A DNA stretch of 23,391 nt, from positions 1 through 23,391 of the forward strand of contig DGWE01000037.1 of NCBI GenBank assembly GCA_002396065.1, in the 5' to 3' direction. The notes beneath the pieces were generated by a model that had not been told where the DNA came from, did no database searches, and saw only the letters and a list, made by a program, of their open reading frames with translations. Below are positions 15,612 to 23,391 of the stretch, one piece after another (within the stretch, counting starts at the first letter, position 1; each line of letters begins with the position of its first letter). Source of the stretch: Eubacteriaceae bacterium UBA4266 (lineage in GTDB: Bacteria > Bacillota > Clostridia > Eubacteriales > Eubacteriaceae). A program made the translations under genes and the position numbers.

Positions 15612-18191
15612 ATGGCAGCATTTGACCGCATTCCATCCGGCATCCCAGAGATGGACAAGGTGCTCGACAACATCCGGCTCGGCGACAACGTGGTTTGGCG
15701 GGTGTCCGATCTGGAAGTTTTCAAAGCCTTTGTCAATCCCTACGTCAGGCAGGCCGTCGCCGACGGGCGGCACGTCGTCTACGTCCGCTTCGCTGCCCAC
15801 GATTCGCTGATTGACGATTTGACAGGCGTAGAGGTGGTTCAGGTTGAATTGTCCCATCGGTTCGAGACCTTCACCGTCGATATTCACAACATCATCGAAC
15901 AGCAGGGCAAGGACGTGTTCTACGTCTTCGATTGCCTGTCAGAGCTGCAGACCGCCTGGTCGACGGATTTGATGATGGGCAATTTCTTCCAGGTGACCTG
16001 TCCTTTTCTCTTTGAAATGGATACCGTGGCGTATTTTCCGCTGATGCGGGGCAAACATTCCTTAAAGGCTGTGGCGAAAATCCGCGACACGGCTCAGGTT
16101 TTCCTGGATGCCTACGACGACGGCACGAACATTTACGTGCGGCCCGAAAAGGTATGGCGCCGGTTTTCTGAAACGATGTTTCTGCCCCAGCTCTATCAGC
16201 CAAAGGACGGAACGTTCCGCCCGATCCTCGACGGGGTGCAGGCCAGCCAGTTTTACCGGGCGCTGAATCGGGAACGATGGCCGGGCAGAGAGCAGAACAG
16301 CGACGCCTGGGACCGCTTCTTTGATCGGACTATGGAACAGTTTGAAAACGGCCAGGATGTTTCCGAAGAAAAGAGCCGGATGTGCCGGATCATGATTACC
16401 CGGGATGAACGGCTGCGGCCGCTGGTGCGCAAGTATTTCAAGCTTGAAGACTATTTCGACGTGCGCCTGCGGATGGTGGGAACCGGACTCATCGGCGGCA
16501 AAGCCTGCGGGATGCTGTTGGCACGGAAAATCATCGAGCGCAACTGCCCAGATATCGCCGCGCGTCTGGAGCCCCACGATTCCTTCTACGTCGGATCCGA
16601 CGTGTTTTATTCCTATATCGTCGAAAATCATTTTTGGAAAATGCGGATTCATCAGCGCCGGCCGGAAGAATACTTTTCTCTGGCAGAGCCCTTTGCCGAG
16701 AAACTTAGGACGGGCAGATTTACGAAAGAGATGGAAGATCAATTTGTGAATCTCCTTGAATATTTCGGCCAGGATCCAATTATCGTGCGCTCCAGCAGTA
16801 TATTAGAGGACGGCTTCGGCAACGCCTTCGCGGGCAAATACGAATCGGTGTTCTGCGCGAATACCGGCTCCATCGAGACGCGCCTCGCCGAATTCGAGGA
16901 TGCCGTCCGTCAGGTTTACGCCAGCACGATGAGCCTGTCGGCGTTGACCTACCGCAAGGACCGCGGCTTGGATCAGCGGGACGAACAGATGGCGCTTTTG
17001 GTGCAGCGGGTTTCCGGCTCCTATTACGACACGGTGTACATGCCCTGTGCGGCCGGTGTCGGTTATTCCTACAGCCCTTACCGGTTTTTGAAGGATCTCG
17101 ACCCTGAAGCCGGGATGCTCAGGCTGGTGATGGGGCTCGGCACGTCGGCTGTCGACCGGACCGAAGGCTCCTATCCAAGGCTCGTCAGTCTCGACAAGCC
17201 GGAGGTCGTGTCAGCGGTCAGTTCGGCAGAAAAGCACCGTTACTCCCAGCGCGGCGTCGAATACATCAGCAGCAAGACCCGCAAGGTGGAGCAGGCCTTG
17301 TCCAACCGGATTGAGCCGCTGCTGCCGGCGTATATGAAGAAGCTGCTCTTTGAACACGATTGGGATGCGGAGCGTCAATTCCGGGAACGGGGGAGCAATC
17401 GCGAGATTTTGTTCGTTTCCTGCGCTGGGCTTGTTAAAAATAAGGCGTTGATGGAGGATATGCGGCGGATGATGGCCGAAATTCAGCGCGTTTATCAATA
17501 CCCGGTGGATATCGAATTCACCATCAATCTGGCGGAGGACGGCACCTACGTCATCAACCTGCTGCAGTGCCGGCCGCTTCAGGTTTTCAAAGACGACGGA
17601 GAGACCGACATGCCCGAGACCTTTTCACCGGATAAGGTTGTCCTCGAATGCGATGGCGCGTCGATGGGGCTGTCCCTCACCCAAAGAATCGACGCCGTGG
17701 CCTACGTCGATCCGGTCGCGTATTACGAAATGCCCTACGTCGACAAGACACGCGTTGCCAAAGCCATTGGCCAGATCAACTGGCACTTTAAAAAATCTGG
17801 CAGGCATTTAATCCTGATGGTGCCCGGGCGGGTTGGGACATCCTCGCCGGAGCTCGGTGTGCCGACGACGTTTTCCGATATCGACGGATTCGACGCGGTG
17901 TTCGAAATTGCCGACTCCCGCGCCGGCTACAGTCCGGAGCTTTCCTACGGCAGCCATATTTTCCAGGATCTCGTCGAGGCGAAAATTTTGTATACCGCGG
18001 TTTTCGAAAATGAGAAAACGAAAATATTCGCCCCGGAAAAATTCAAAGACCTGCCAAACAGGATTGCCGAGGTGATTGAGGATATGACCCATATTGAGGG
18101 TGTGATCAGCCTATTCGACACAGCTCAGGCTGGGTTGACTGTTTATCACGACATGTCGGCGCAGCGGCTCGTCTTGGCGTTTGACGCGTAA
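15612..18191 (+). CDS. PEP/pyruvate-binding-domain protein (PEP-synthase-like, without phosphohistidine and PEP-barrel domains)
   Basis: This 859-residue cytoplasmic protein starts at the ATG with AAGGGGG upstream. Residues about 1-200 resemble the KaiC/RecA-like opening (RIPSGIPEMDKVL, then GDNVVW) but lack a Walker A lysine motif. The centre is a PPDK N-terminal ATP-grasp region: GGKACGMLLARKII (about 295), DPIIVRSSSILEDGFG and NAFAGKYESVF (about 387-413), ending at INLLQCRPLQ (about 650). I see no TSHAAI-type phosphohistidine motif and no PEP-utilising TIM barrel, and the remaining 200 residues are too short for one. The C-terminus has a separate conserved segment: MVPGRVGTSSPELGVPTTFS and SYGSHIFQDLVE. 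It may use ATP to phosphorylate an unknown partner or sense nucleotides; no function is assigned. Annotation as PEP synthase would be misleading. It is monocistronic: own promoter and terminator. Confidence 0.8.
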   Translation: MAAFDRIPSGIPEMDKVLDNIRLGDNVVWRVSDLEVFKAFVNPYVRQAVADGRHVVYVRFAAHDSLIDDLTGVEVVQVELSHRFETFTVDIHNIIEQQGKDVFYVFDCLSELQTAWSTDLMMGNFFQVTCPFLFEMDTVAYFPLMRGKHSLKAVAKIRDTAQVFLDAYDDGTNIYVRPEKVWRRFSETMFLPQLYQPKDGTFRPILDGVQASQFYRALNRERWPGREQNSDAWDRFFDRTMEQFENGQDVSEEKSRMCRIMITRDERLRPLVRKYFKLEDYFDVRLRMVGTGLIGGKACGMLLARKIIERNCPDIAARLEPHDSFYVGSDVFYSYIVENHFWKMRIHQRRPEEYFSLAEPFAEKLRTGRFTKEMEDQFVNLLEYFGQDPIIVRSSSILEDGFGNAFAGKYESVFCANTGSIETRLAEFEDAVRQVYASTMSLSALTYRKDRGLDQRDEQMALLVQRVSGSYYDTVYMPCAAGVGYSYSPYRFLKDLDPEAGMLRLVMGLGTSAVDRTEGSYPRLVSLDKPEVVSAVSSAEKHRYSQRGVEYISSKTRKVEQALSNRIEPLLPAYMKKLLFEHDWDAERQFRERGSNREILFVSCAGLVKNKALMEDMRRMMAEIQRVYQYPVDIEFTINLAEDGTYVINLLQCRPLQVFKDDGETDMPETFSPDKVVLECDGASMGLSLTQRIDAVAYVDPVAYYEMPYVDKTRVAKAIGQINWHFKKSGRHLILMVPGRVGTSSPELGVPTTFSDIDGFDAVFEIADSRAGYSPELSYGSHIFQDLVEAKILYTAVFENEKTKIFAPEKFKDLPNRIAEVIEDMTHIEGVISLFDTAQAGLTVYHDMSAQRLVLAFDA

Positions 18192-18199
18192 TTCATTTC

Positions 18200-18226
18200 A
18201 GCTCTGGCTTAAGACCAGAGCTTTTC
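18200..18226 (+). terminator. Intrinsic terminator after the PEP-binding-domain gene
   Basis: A perfect eight-base stem AGCTCTGG / CCAGAGCT with loop CTTAAGA is followed by TTTCT, starting nine bases after the stop codon. The T tract is short. Confidence 0.8.
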
Positions 18227-18247
18227 TATGCAGAAAATTCAATGCCG

Positions 18248-18256
18248 TGTTAAAAT
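18248..18256 (+). promoter_or_regulatory. Extended -10 promoter element of the dehydrogenase-sulP operon
   Basis: TGTTAAAAT, an extended -10, lies 33 bases before the dehydrogenase start and just beyond the preceding terminator. The -35 is weak. Confidence 0.55.
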
Positions 18257-18289
18257 AGAAGTAATTTTGATAGAAAGAATAGTGAAAAC

Positions 18290-19285
18290 ATGAAGATTTT
18301 ACATATTGGAAAGCGGGGCAATCTGCAGCGCTTTACCCAACCTGACAGCATTTTACGGACGATGACGCTGGTGGACGTCCCGATGAACGAGCCGGTATCA
18401 GCGTATTTAAAGGATGGCGCCGACGCGGATTTTATCATTGCGGACGCGATGGCGCCGGTGACAGGGGAGCTGATCCGCAGCATGCAGAATCTGAAACTCA
18501 TTCATTCTGAGGGCGTCGCTTACAACAGTTTCGATTTGGAGGCGGCAGACGCGTGCGGCGTCTACGTCTGCAATTCCAAAGGGATGAATGCGGTCGCCGT
18601 GGCGGAACAGGCCGTGCTTCTCATGGTCGGCATGCTTAGAAATGTGGCTCAGGGTGACGCCGCGGTTCGGGCCGGCCATCAAATTGAAATGAAGGAAGGC
18701 TACATGGTCAGGAGTGACTTGAGGGAGCTTTCGGAATTTTCGATCGGTCTCATCGGCTACGGGGACATCGCCCGCGAGACCGCGAGGCTGGTCCGGGCCT
18801 ACGGCGTCTCGACGGTTTACTACAACAAGCGGCACCGCCTGAGTCCGGAAGAAGAAAAGGCACAGGGGGTCATCTACAAGCCGGTGGATGAGCTCCTCAA
18901 GGCGAGCGGCATCGTCAGCCTCCATCTGCCGGTCAATGCGAAGACAACCCATTTTGCGAACCGCCGGTTTTTTGATTTGATGCAGCCGGGCAGTTATCTG
19001 GTTAACACGGCCCGAGGCGAGCTCGTGGACGATCAGGCGCTGATTGACGCCCTTGCGTCGGGGAAACTCGCAATGGCGGGGCTGGACACACTGGACGGCG
19101 AGCCGGTACGAAAGGATCATCCGCTCTTGAATCAGCCCGAAGCCATCGAAAAGAAACTGCTGCTCAGCCCGCACGTCGGCGGCATTACCGCACAGAGCTT
19201 TGTCAGAAGCTACGCGATGGCTGATGAGGATGTCCGCACGTTTTTGGAAGGCAGACGGCCGAAGCGGGTGGTCAATCACGTGTAA
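18290..19285 (+). CDS. D-isomer specific 2-hydroxyacid dehydrogenase
   Basis: This cytoplasmic NAD-dependent oxidoreductase interconverts a D-2-hydroxyacid and a 2-oxoacid. In 331 residues it shows the Rossmann motif IGLIGYGDIA (152-161, with Ala in place of the last Gly), and the catalytic set Arg242 (NTARGELVD), Glu271 (DGEPV) and His295 (LSPHVGGIT). The substrate is not clear; phosphoglycerate, lactate or glyoxylate/hydroxypyruvate relatives share these motifs. There is no ACT domain, so it is not a long-form SerA. The binding site (AGAAAGAATAGTGA) is weak. It is followed after 13 bases by the SulP gene, the first of four closely spaced downstream genes in the same direction. Confidence 0.88.
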   Translation: MKILHIGKRGNLQRFTQPDSILRTMTLVDVPMNEPVSAYLKDGADADFIIADAMAPVTGELIRSMQNLKLIHSEGVAYNSFDLEAADACGVYVCNSKGMNAVAVAEQAVLLMVGMLRNVAQGDAAVRAGHQIEMKEGYMVRSDLRELSEFSIGLIGYGDIARETARLVRAYGVSTVYYNKRHRLSPEEEKAQGVIYKPVDELLKASGIVSLHLPVNAKTTHFANRRFFDLMQPGSYLVNTARGELVDDQALIDALASGKLAMAGLDTLDGEPVRKDHPLLNQPEAIEKKLLLSPHVGGITAQSFVRSYAMADEDVRTFLEGRRPKRVVNHV

Positions 19286-19298
19286 CCAGGAGACGCCA

Positions 19299-21500
19299 GT
19301 GAAGCTTTTACCGACGATTCTCGGACAAAAAATCAATGTCAAAAATGACATTGTGGCCGGGCTGATTACGGCGGCGGTCTCCATTCCCATTGCGATGGGC
19401 TACGCCCAAATTGCGGGTCTTCCCGCGGTCTACGGCCTTTACGGATCGGTGCTGCCGATTCTGGTTTTCGCGCTGATTTCAACATCGCCTCACATGATTT
19501 TCGGCGTCGATGCGGCGCCGGCGGCACTGACCGGCTCGGTTCTCGTGTCCCTTGGCATCACGGCGGAGTCCAAAATGGCGCTTACGGCCGTGCCGCTTAT
19601 CACCTTGTGCACGGCGTGCTGGCTGCTGCTGTTTTCGCTGCTGCGTTTTGGACATTTTGTGCGGTACATTTCAGAGGCGGTCATGGGCGGTTTCATCACC
19701 GGGATCGGCGTCGAAATCATCACGATGCAGGTACCAAAGCTGTTCGGCGCTTCGGTCGGTCACGGCGAGCTGCCGGATCTGATTGCCCATATCGCCCACA
19801 GTGCCGGCGCATTCAACGGGGTGTCCTTTGCGCTTGGTGCGGGGACGTTGGCCGTGCTCCTCGTCAGCCGAAAATGGCTGCCGAAATTTCCGATGGCGGT
19901 TGTGGTGATGTTCGCCGGGGCGTTATTGAACCGGTGGGTCGACTTAACGCGCTTCGGTGTGGCAGCGCTGCCCAGCGTGGCGCCGGGGCTGCCCCATTTT
20001 GTCAATCCTGCGGCGGCAGCCGGGGTGCTGCCGATGGACACGATTGTTAAGTACAGCATGACGATTGCGCTGGTGATTACGGCGGAGACCCTTCTTTCCT
20101 CCAGCAACATGGCGGAGCGCAAGGGCGTTACCCTCAAGCCCAATCAGGGGATTTTGGCTTACGCCCTCGGCAATTTTGCGGCGGCGTTTACGGGCTGCTG
20201 CCCAGTCAATGGGTCCGTTTCCCGGATGGGGATCGCCGATCAATTTGGCAGCGATTCTCAGCTCACCGGGATTGTGGCCGGTCTTGCGATGATCGCGATT
20301 CTGCTTTTCGGGACCGGGTTTATCGGTTTTCTGCCGGTGCCGGTGCTGACGGCGATCGTAATTTCAGCGCTGCTGGGCATTTTGGAAATCGACGAGGCCG
20401 TGCATTTGGCTAAAATCGATTGGCGGGAGTTCATGATTTTTGTCGGCGCGTTCTGCGGCGTCGTGCTCCTCGGCACCATTTACGGCGTCGTGATCGGCGT
20501 GGCGCTGTCCTTTGTGGTGGTGCTGATGCGGACGATGTCGCCGCCTCGCACCTTCCTCGGCGTGATGCCGGGGCAGCTCCGGTTTTACGATCTGCGTACC
20601 GCGCGGGGGGCCAAGCCCATCGCCGGCGCGGTGCTCTACCGGTTTTCGTCCAATTTGTATTTCGCCAATTACGATTTGTTCGAACAGGATATTTTAGGCG
20701 CCATCCGCCCCGACACGAAGACGGTGATCGTCGATGCATCCGGGATCACGAGTCTCGATTATACCGCGGCGAAAAAAATAGACGCCCTTTACAAACGGCT
20801 GAAGAACAGCGGTATCCGCCTCTATCTGACGGAGCACATCAGCAGCGTGAATCAGACCCTGCGCGAGGCGGATCGGGACGCGATGATCCAGGAGGGAAGC
20901 GTGGTGCGGACGATGACCGGCGCGCTTTTGGCGGCTGGCTATCATCCGCCCTATCCGGTGGAAGGCGGCGAAAGCAATTCGTCGAATTTAAAGCGTTCAC
21001 GCCGGCATTTGCTGCTGCACGATATTGAATGGGCCTTTGGCGACAAGGCCAACGATGAAATTGCGGCCTACGTCCAGGCTATCGTCGCCCATTGGCAGCA
21101 GTCTGAAGAGGCAGGAGACAGTCTGGAAGCCTTCATGCGGCACTCACCGGTCTGGCAGCATTTAAATGAGGTCCGTGAGGACGATCTGCTCGAGCATCTG
21201 GAACACCGCACTGCGGCGCTGGCGCAAAGACTCAATCTGGATGAGGCAGATATTGGAAAGGCACTTGCGGAAAGGCGCCGACAGATTGCCGACCAGCTGA
21301 AACAAGAGGATCCGCAGCTGTACGCGATGCTCAAGGCACATCGCGGCGAATTGGACGAGGTCGTGTCTGATCAGGTGCGGCGCGTCCGTGCCAATTGGCG
21401 AAGAAACAAGGCGGTTGATGATTTGCGCGCCCGCCTGCACGATTTGAGACATTTGATCGACAATCGCGGTCATAATCAAGATGGCAGCAATTCAAAATAA
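19299..21500 (+). CDS. SulP family anion transporter with STAS domain and unusual C-terminal extension
   Basis: This inner-membrane SLC26/SulP transporter moves sulfate, bicarbonate or another anion. I chose GTG at 19299, because AGGAG lies seven bases upstream and the protein then begins VKLLPTILGQ near the conserved NDIVAGLITAAVSIPIAMGY; upstream in-frame starts lie inside the dehydrogenase gene. Of 733 residues, about 1-420 are membrane helices, including AQIAGLPAVYGLYGS. A STAS domain follows (about 443-545: AVLYRFSSNLYFANYDLF, VIVDASGITSLDYTAA). The last 180 or so residues are a charged, mostly helical extension rich in Glu, Arg and Leu, not found in ordinary SulP proteins. The asr operon reduces sulfite, but it lies 9.5 kb away, so a sulfur link is only a guess. 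The HD-domain gene follows after 24 bases. Confidence 0.88.
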   Translation: MKLLPTILGQKINVKNDIVAGLITAAVSIPIAMGYAQIAGLPAVYGLYGSVLPILVFALISTSPHMIFGVDAAPAALTGSVLVSLGITAESKMALTAVPLITLCTACWLLLFSLLRFGHFVRYISEAVMGGFITGIGVEIITMQVPKLFGASVGHGELPDLIAHIAHSAGAFNGVSFALGAGTLAVLLVSRKWLPKFPMAVVVMFAGALLNRWVDLTRFGVAALPSVAPGLPHFVNPAAAAGVLPMDTIVKYSMTIALVITAETLLSSSNMAERKGVTLKPNQGILAYALGNFAAAFTGCCPVNGSVSRMGIADQFGSDSQLTGIVAGLAMIAILLFGTGFIGFLPVPVLTAIVISALLGILEIDEAVHLAKIDWREFMIFVGAFCGVVLLGTIYGVVIGVALSFVVVLMRTMSPPRTFLGVMPGQLRFYDLRTARGAKPIAGAVLYRFSSNLYFANYDLFEQDILGAIRPDTKTVIVDASGITSLDYTAAKKIDALYKRLKNSGIRLYLTEHISSVNQTLREADRDAMIQEGSVVRTMTGALLAAGYHPPYPVEGGESNSSNLKRSRRHLLLHDIEWAFGDKANDEIAAYVQAIVAHWQQSEEAGDSLEAFMRHSPVWQHLNEVREDDLLEHLEHRTAALAQRLNLDEADIGKALAERRRQIADQLKQEDPQLYAMLKAHRGELDEVVSDQVRRVRANWRRNKAVDDLRARLHDLRHLIDNRGHNQDGSNSK

Positions 21501-21524
21501 AGAGAAGGAGACAATTGCGTAAAA

Positions 21525-22112
21525 ATGGAAAGATTGACGTTAGACGAAGCGAAAAAGCTCAACGCGACGATGGTGACTGAAGATCACCTGATTCTGCACG
21601 CGGCCAATGTGTCGGCGGCGATGGGCGCCATGGCTGAACATTTCGGCGCTGACGCAGAAGAAAAAGAAGAATGGGAAGCGGTCGGCTGGCTGCACGACTA
21701 CGATTACGAAAAGTATCCGGAAGAACACCTGGCACATACAGAAGCGCCGCTGCGCGAAGCGGGCGTGCCGGAAAGAGACATCCGGGCGATTTTAAGCCAC
21801 GGCTACGGAATTGTCAACGACGTGAAACCGGAAACGCCAATGGAAAAGAGCCTGTTCACGGTCGACGAACTGACGGGCATTGTGCAGGCGGCGGCTCGCA
21901 TGCGGCCCCACGGCATTACCGATATGAAAATCAAGAGCTTCATGAAGAAATGGAAGAGCAAAAATTTTGCGGCCAACTGCGACCGTCCGCTGATTTTGAA
22001 GGGCTGTGACATGCTCGGCATGGACATCCGCGACGTCGCTTCTATTGTCATTTCCGGCATGCAGGCCCATGCGGAAGCCCTTCAGCTCACCGGAAACGGC
22101 GAAGACGCGTAA
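21525..22112 (+). CDS. HD-domain protein, probable metal-dependent phosphohydrolase
   Basis: The 195 residues carry HD-superfamily ligands: His25 (LILHAANV), His57-Asp58 (GWLHDYDYEKYPEEH), His71 (LAHTEAPL), His92 (ILSHGYG) and Asp114 (FTVDELTG). This multi-histidine pattern suggests two metals. The family cleaves phosphate esters of nucleotides or other small molecules; the substrate is unknown. GGAG lies about 14 bases before the ATG, longer than usual, with no in-frame start closer. It lies between sulP and maf in one apparent operon; a nucleotide-cleaning role beside Maf is an inference. Confidence 0.8.
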   Translation: MERLTLDEAKKLNATMVTEDHLILHAANVSAAMGAMAEHFGADAEEKEEWEAVGWLHDYDYEKYPEEHLAHTEAPLREAGVPERDIRAILSHGYGIVNDVKPETPMEKSLFTVDELTGIVQAAARMRPHGITDMKIKSFMKKWKSKNFAANCDRPLILKGCDMLGMDIRDVASIVISGMQAHAEALQLTGNGEDA

Positions 22113-22123
22113 AGGAGGACGCC

Positions 22124-22708
22124 ATGCAGCTGAGTCAGGATATTCCGATTGTTTTGGCGTCTCAGTCGCCGCGGCGCAAAGCGCTGCTCCAGCGCATCGG
22201 CATCGATCCAGTGATCATGCCGGCGTCGATCGACGAAGCGATTGACACAACAGATCCAGAGGCAGCGGTCAAGACGCTGTCCCGTCAGAAGGCAGAGCAT
22301 GTCGCGGCGCAGCTCAACGCCCACGCGGTGGTGATCGCGGCCGATACCGTCGTCGCGGCGGAAGGCCAGATTCTCGGCAAACCGAAGGATCACGAGGAAG
22401 CGGCCGAAATGATCTGCATGATCGAAGGGAAGTCCCATCAGGTTTACACCGGGGTGACACTGATGCTCTCCGACGGCGATGGGGCGTCGGTGACTTTCGC
22501 TGAAAAGACCGACGTGCACGTCTACCCGATGACGGCGGACGAAATTGCCGCTTACGCGAGTACGGCCGAGCCGATGGACAAAGCGGGCGGTTACGCGATC
22601 CAGGGAGCGTTTTCCGCTTATATCCGCGGCATCGACGGTGACTACACCAATGTCGTCGGACTGCCGGTCGGCGCGGTCTGGCAGGCGCTCAAGAAGCTGG
22701 TCGGATAA
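22124..22708 (+). CDS. maf: Maf family nucleoside triphosphate pyrophosphatase
   Basis: This cytoplasmic enzyme converts non-canonical or canonical pyrimidine nucleoside triphosphates to monophosphates plus pyrophosphate, and is linked to cell division and house-cleaning. The 194 residues have every Maf motif: ASQSPRRKALL (12-22), the catalytic-base region AADTVV (Asp74), LGKPKD (84-89), and STAEPMDKAGGYAIQG with IDGDYTNVVGLP near the end. The last two favour the dTTP/UTP (YhdE-type) branch. Length is typical. AAAGGAGG precedes the ATG at the proper distance, 11 bases after the HD gene. Confidence 0.95.
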   Translation: MQLSQDIPIVLASQSPRRKALLQRIGIDPVIMPASIDEAIDTTDPEAAVKTLSRQKAEHVAAQLNAHAVVIAADTVVAAEGQILGKPKDHEEAAEMICMIEGKSHQVYTGVTLMLSDGDGASVTFAEKTDVHVYPMTADEIAAYASTAEPMDKAGGYAIQGAFSAYIRGIDGDYTNVVGLPVGAVWQALKKLVG

Positions 22709-22716
22709 TCGGACGC

Positions 22717-23280
22717 ATGATCCAGACGATCCTCACAGCGGTGCTGGCATTTTTGGGCACGAATATCGACGATTTGGTGCTGCTGGCGCTGCTGTCCGCG
22801 AGCGTGAAAACGAAGCGGGAGGAGATGCACATTGCAGCGGGACAATGTCTCGGCGTCGCGGCGATTACGGCGCTCAGTCTCGTTGGGGCTTTTTTGGTTA
22901 GAGCCGTACCGACCAAATATCTGCACCTTTTTGGACTCGCGCCGATCATTTTCGGCGTGGTGAAGGGCATTCAGAATTGGAAGGGGAAGGCTGCACAAGC
23001 ACAGACGGAACAGCCCGCCATTGGCGTGGGCACGATGACAATGCTGGTGCTTTTCGGAAGCGGCGACAATTTAAGTGTTTACATTCCGTTGTTCGCCGTA
23101 AGTGACGCGGCCCGCGTGGCGGTTTCCTCGGTGGTGTTTATGATCATGGCTCTTGTGCTGTGTGCCGCTGGGAAAATCATTGGCCAAATCCCGCCGGTTA
23201 AACAGCTGGTTGCGCGATGGGGAGAAGTGCTCATCCCCGTTGTCTTTATTACAATAGGGATTTTGATTTTATTGGGATAG
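22717..23280 (+). CDS. CadD-family cadmium resistance transporter-like membrane protein
   Basis: This 187-residue integral membrane protein has about five hydrophobic segments and two related motifs, GTNIDDLVLL (14-23) and GSGDNLSVYIPLF (near 114), each starting a half of the protein. This fits the CadD/LysE-like PF03596 family. CadD of staphylococci exports cadmium; most chromosomal relatives are uncharacterised, so the ion is not known here. The start lies eight bases after the maf stop without a clear binding site, so translation probably depends on coupling. It is the last gene of the run; no terminator was found before the insertion sequence that begins about 30 bases on. Confidence 0.82.
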   Translation: MIQTILTAVLAFLGTNIDDLVLLALLSASVKTKREEMHIAAGQCLGVAAITALSLVGAFLVRAVPTKYLHLFGLAPIIFGVVKGIQNWKGKAAQAQTEQPAIGVGTMTMLVLFGSGDNLSVYIPLFAVSDAARVAVSSVVFMIMALVLCAAGKIIGQIPPVKQLVARWGEVLIPVVFITIGILILLG

Positions 23281-23313
23281 CAAAAAATAAACGCTGAAGA
23301 TTGATCGACTGAT

Positions 23314-23373
23314 ATGCTCCCTTTTAGGTAGACAAGTAAAATAATAAAAACTTGTTTATCTGGAAAGGAGCAT
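23314..23373 (+). repeat. Long leader hairpin of the insertion sequence
   Basis: Positions 23314-23337 and 23350-23373 are inverted copies. In plus-strand RNA they form 24 positions of stem with four G-U pairs and one C-A mismatch, around a 12-base loop. The right arm contains the AAAGGAG site of the element's first gene, so folding would block its translation. Confidence 0.7.
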
Positions 23374-23379
23374 TTTTCA

Positions 23380-23391
23380 TTGAGACGAACA
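23380..23391 (+). CDS. First codons of a probable transposase orfA (partial)
   Basis: TTG AGA CGA ACA (M-R-R-T with a TTG start) follows AAAGGAG at about nine bases. Only four codons are in the window, so the identity rests on the insertion-sequence context alone. Confidence 0.4.

Larger units (their letters stand above)
23310..23391 (+). mobile_element. Left end of an insertion sequence, probably IS3-like (runs off right edge)
   Basis: From TGATATGCTCCC onward the sequence has the look of an IS3-type left end: a terminal TGATATGCTCC, an AT-rich leader, an AAAGGAG site, and then the first codons of a reading frame. Its A+T content is far higher than that of the preceding genes. Most of the element, its right end and any target duplication are outside the window, so the family is a tentative call. 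Confidence 0.6.

Noticed and set aside
19200..19298. Start of SulP inside the dehydrogenase gene
   Set aside because: The 33 extra codons overlap the dehydrogenase C-terminus. AGGAG before the GTG at 19299 and the family's N-terminus favour the later start.
18407..19390. 327-codon minus-strand open frame over the dehydrogenase
   Set aside because: It is the shadow of a gene with an intact catalytic Arg-Glu-His set, and it matches no family I recognise.

Overview
The window reads as a low-to-mid GC coding-dense chromosome segment of an anaerobic Bacillota (Firmicutes), probably Clostridia of the Eubacterium type. This is inferred, not proven. The reasons are strong AGGAGG-type ribosome binding sites, sigma-A promoters, a clostridial-type anaerobic sulfite reductase operon (asrABC), several families common in Clostridia (DUF1848, DUF2798, C69 dipeptidase, NimA-like flavoprotein next to a MATE pump), and the absence of aerobic metabolism. 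No rRNA, tRNA or CRISPR was seen.

Left part (1-5070). The start of a C69 dipeptidase runs off the left edge on the minus strand. Next comes a broken DHA2-type MFS drug pump: an internal deletion and a frame change join its N-terminal and C-terminal parts. Across a 342-bp divergent region lies an 831-residue class II UvrA-like ABC protein on the plus strand, followed by a small alpha/beta-hydrolase esterase with its own promoter.

Middle part (5042-9800). Two minus-strand genes follow, DUF2798 (membrane protein) then DUF1848 (cysteine-rich, with a CX3CX2C motif at the C-terminus). Both have 5' leaders able to fold over their ribosome binding sites. Divergent from them, behind an AT-rich control region with palindromes, is asrA-asrB-asrC, which carries NAD(P)H-derived electrons to a siroheme centre that reduces sulfite to sulfide. 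It ends in a clear UUCG-loop terminator.

Peptidase and efflux block (9850-15390). pepT, pepC, a NimA-like flavin-binding protein and a MATE exporter are packed as one probable operon. It runs into a convergent, membrane-anchored XRE regulator whose stop codon overlaps that of the MATE gene.

Right part (15481-23391). A PEP/pyruvate-binding-domain protein lacks the phosphohistidine and PEP-barrel halves of true PEP synthase and carries an N-terminal RecA/KaiC-like region without a P-loop. After its terminator comes a second apparent operon: a D-2-hydroxyacid dehydrogenase, a SulP anion transporter with an unusual C-terminal extension of about 180 residues, an HD-domain protein, a Maf nucleotide pyrophosphatase and a CadD-family membrane protein. 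The window ends in the left end of an insertion sequence, probably IS3-like, whose leader folds into a long hairpin over the transposase start.

I did not find an obviously new multigene defence or metabolic system. The most interesting items are the PEP-synthase-like fusion, the possible circularly permuted radical-SAM fold of the DUF1848 protein, the SD-sequestering leaders, and the extended SulP protein.
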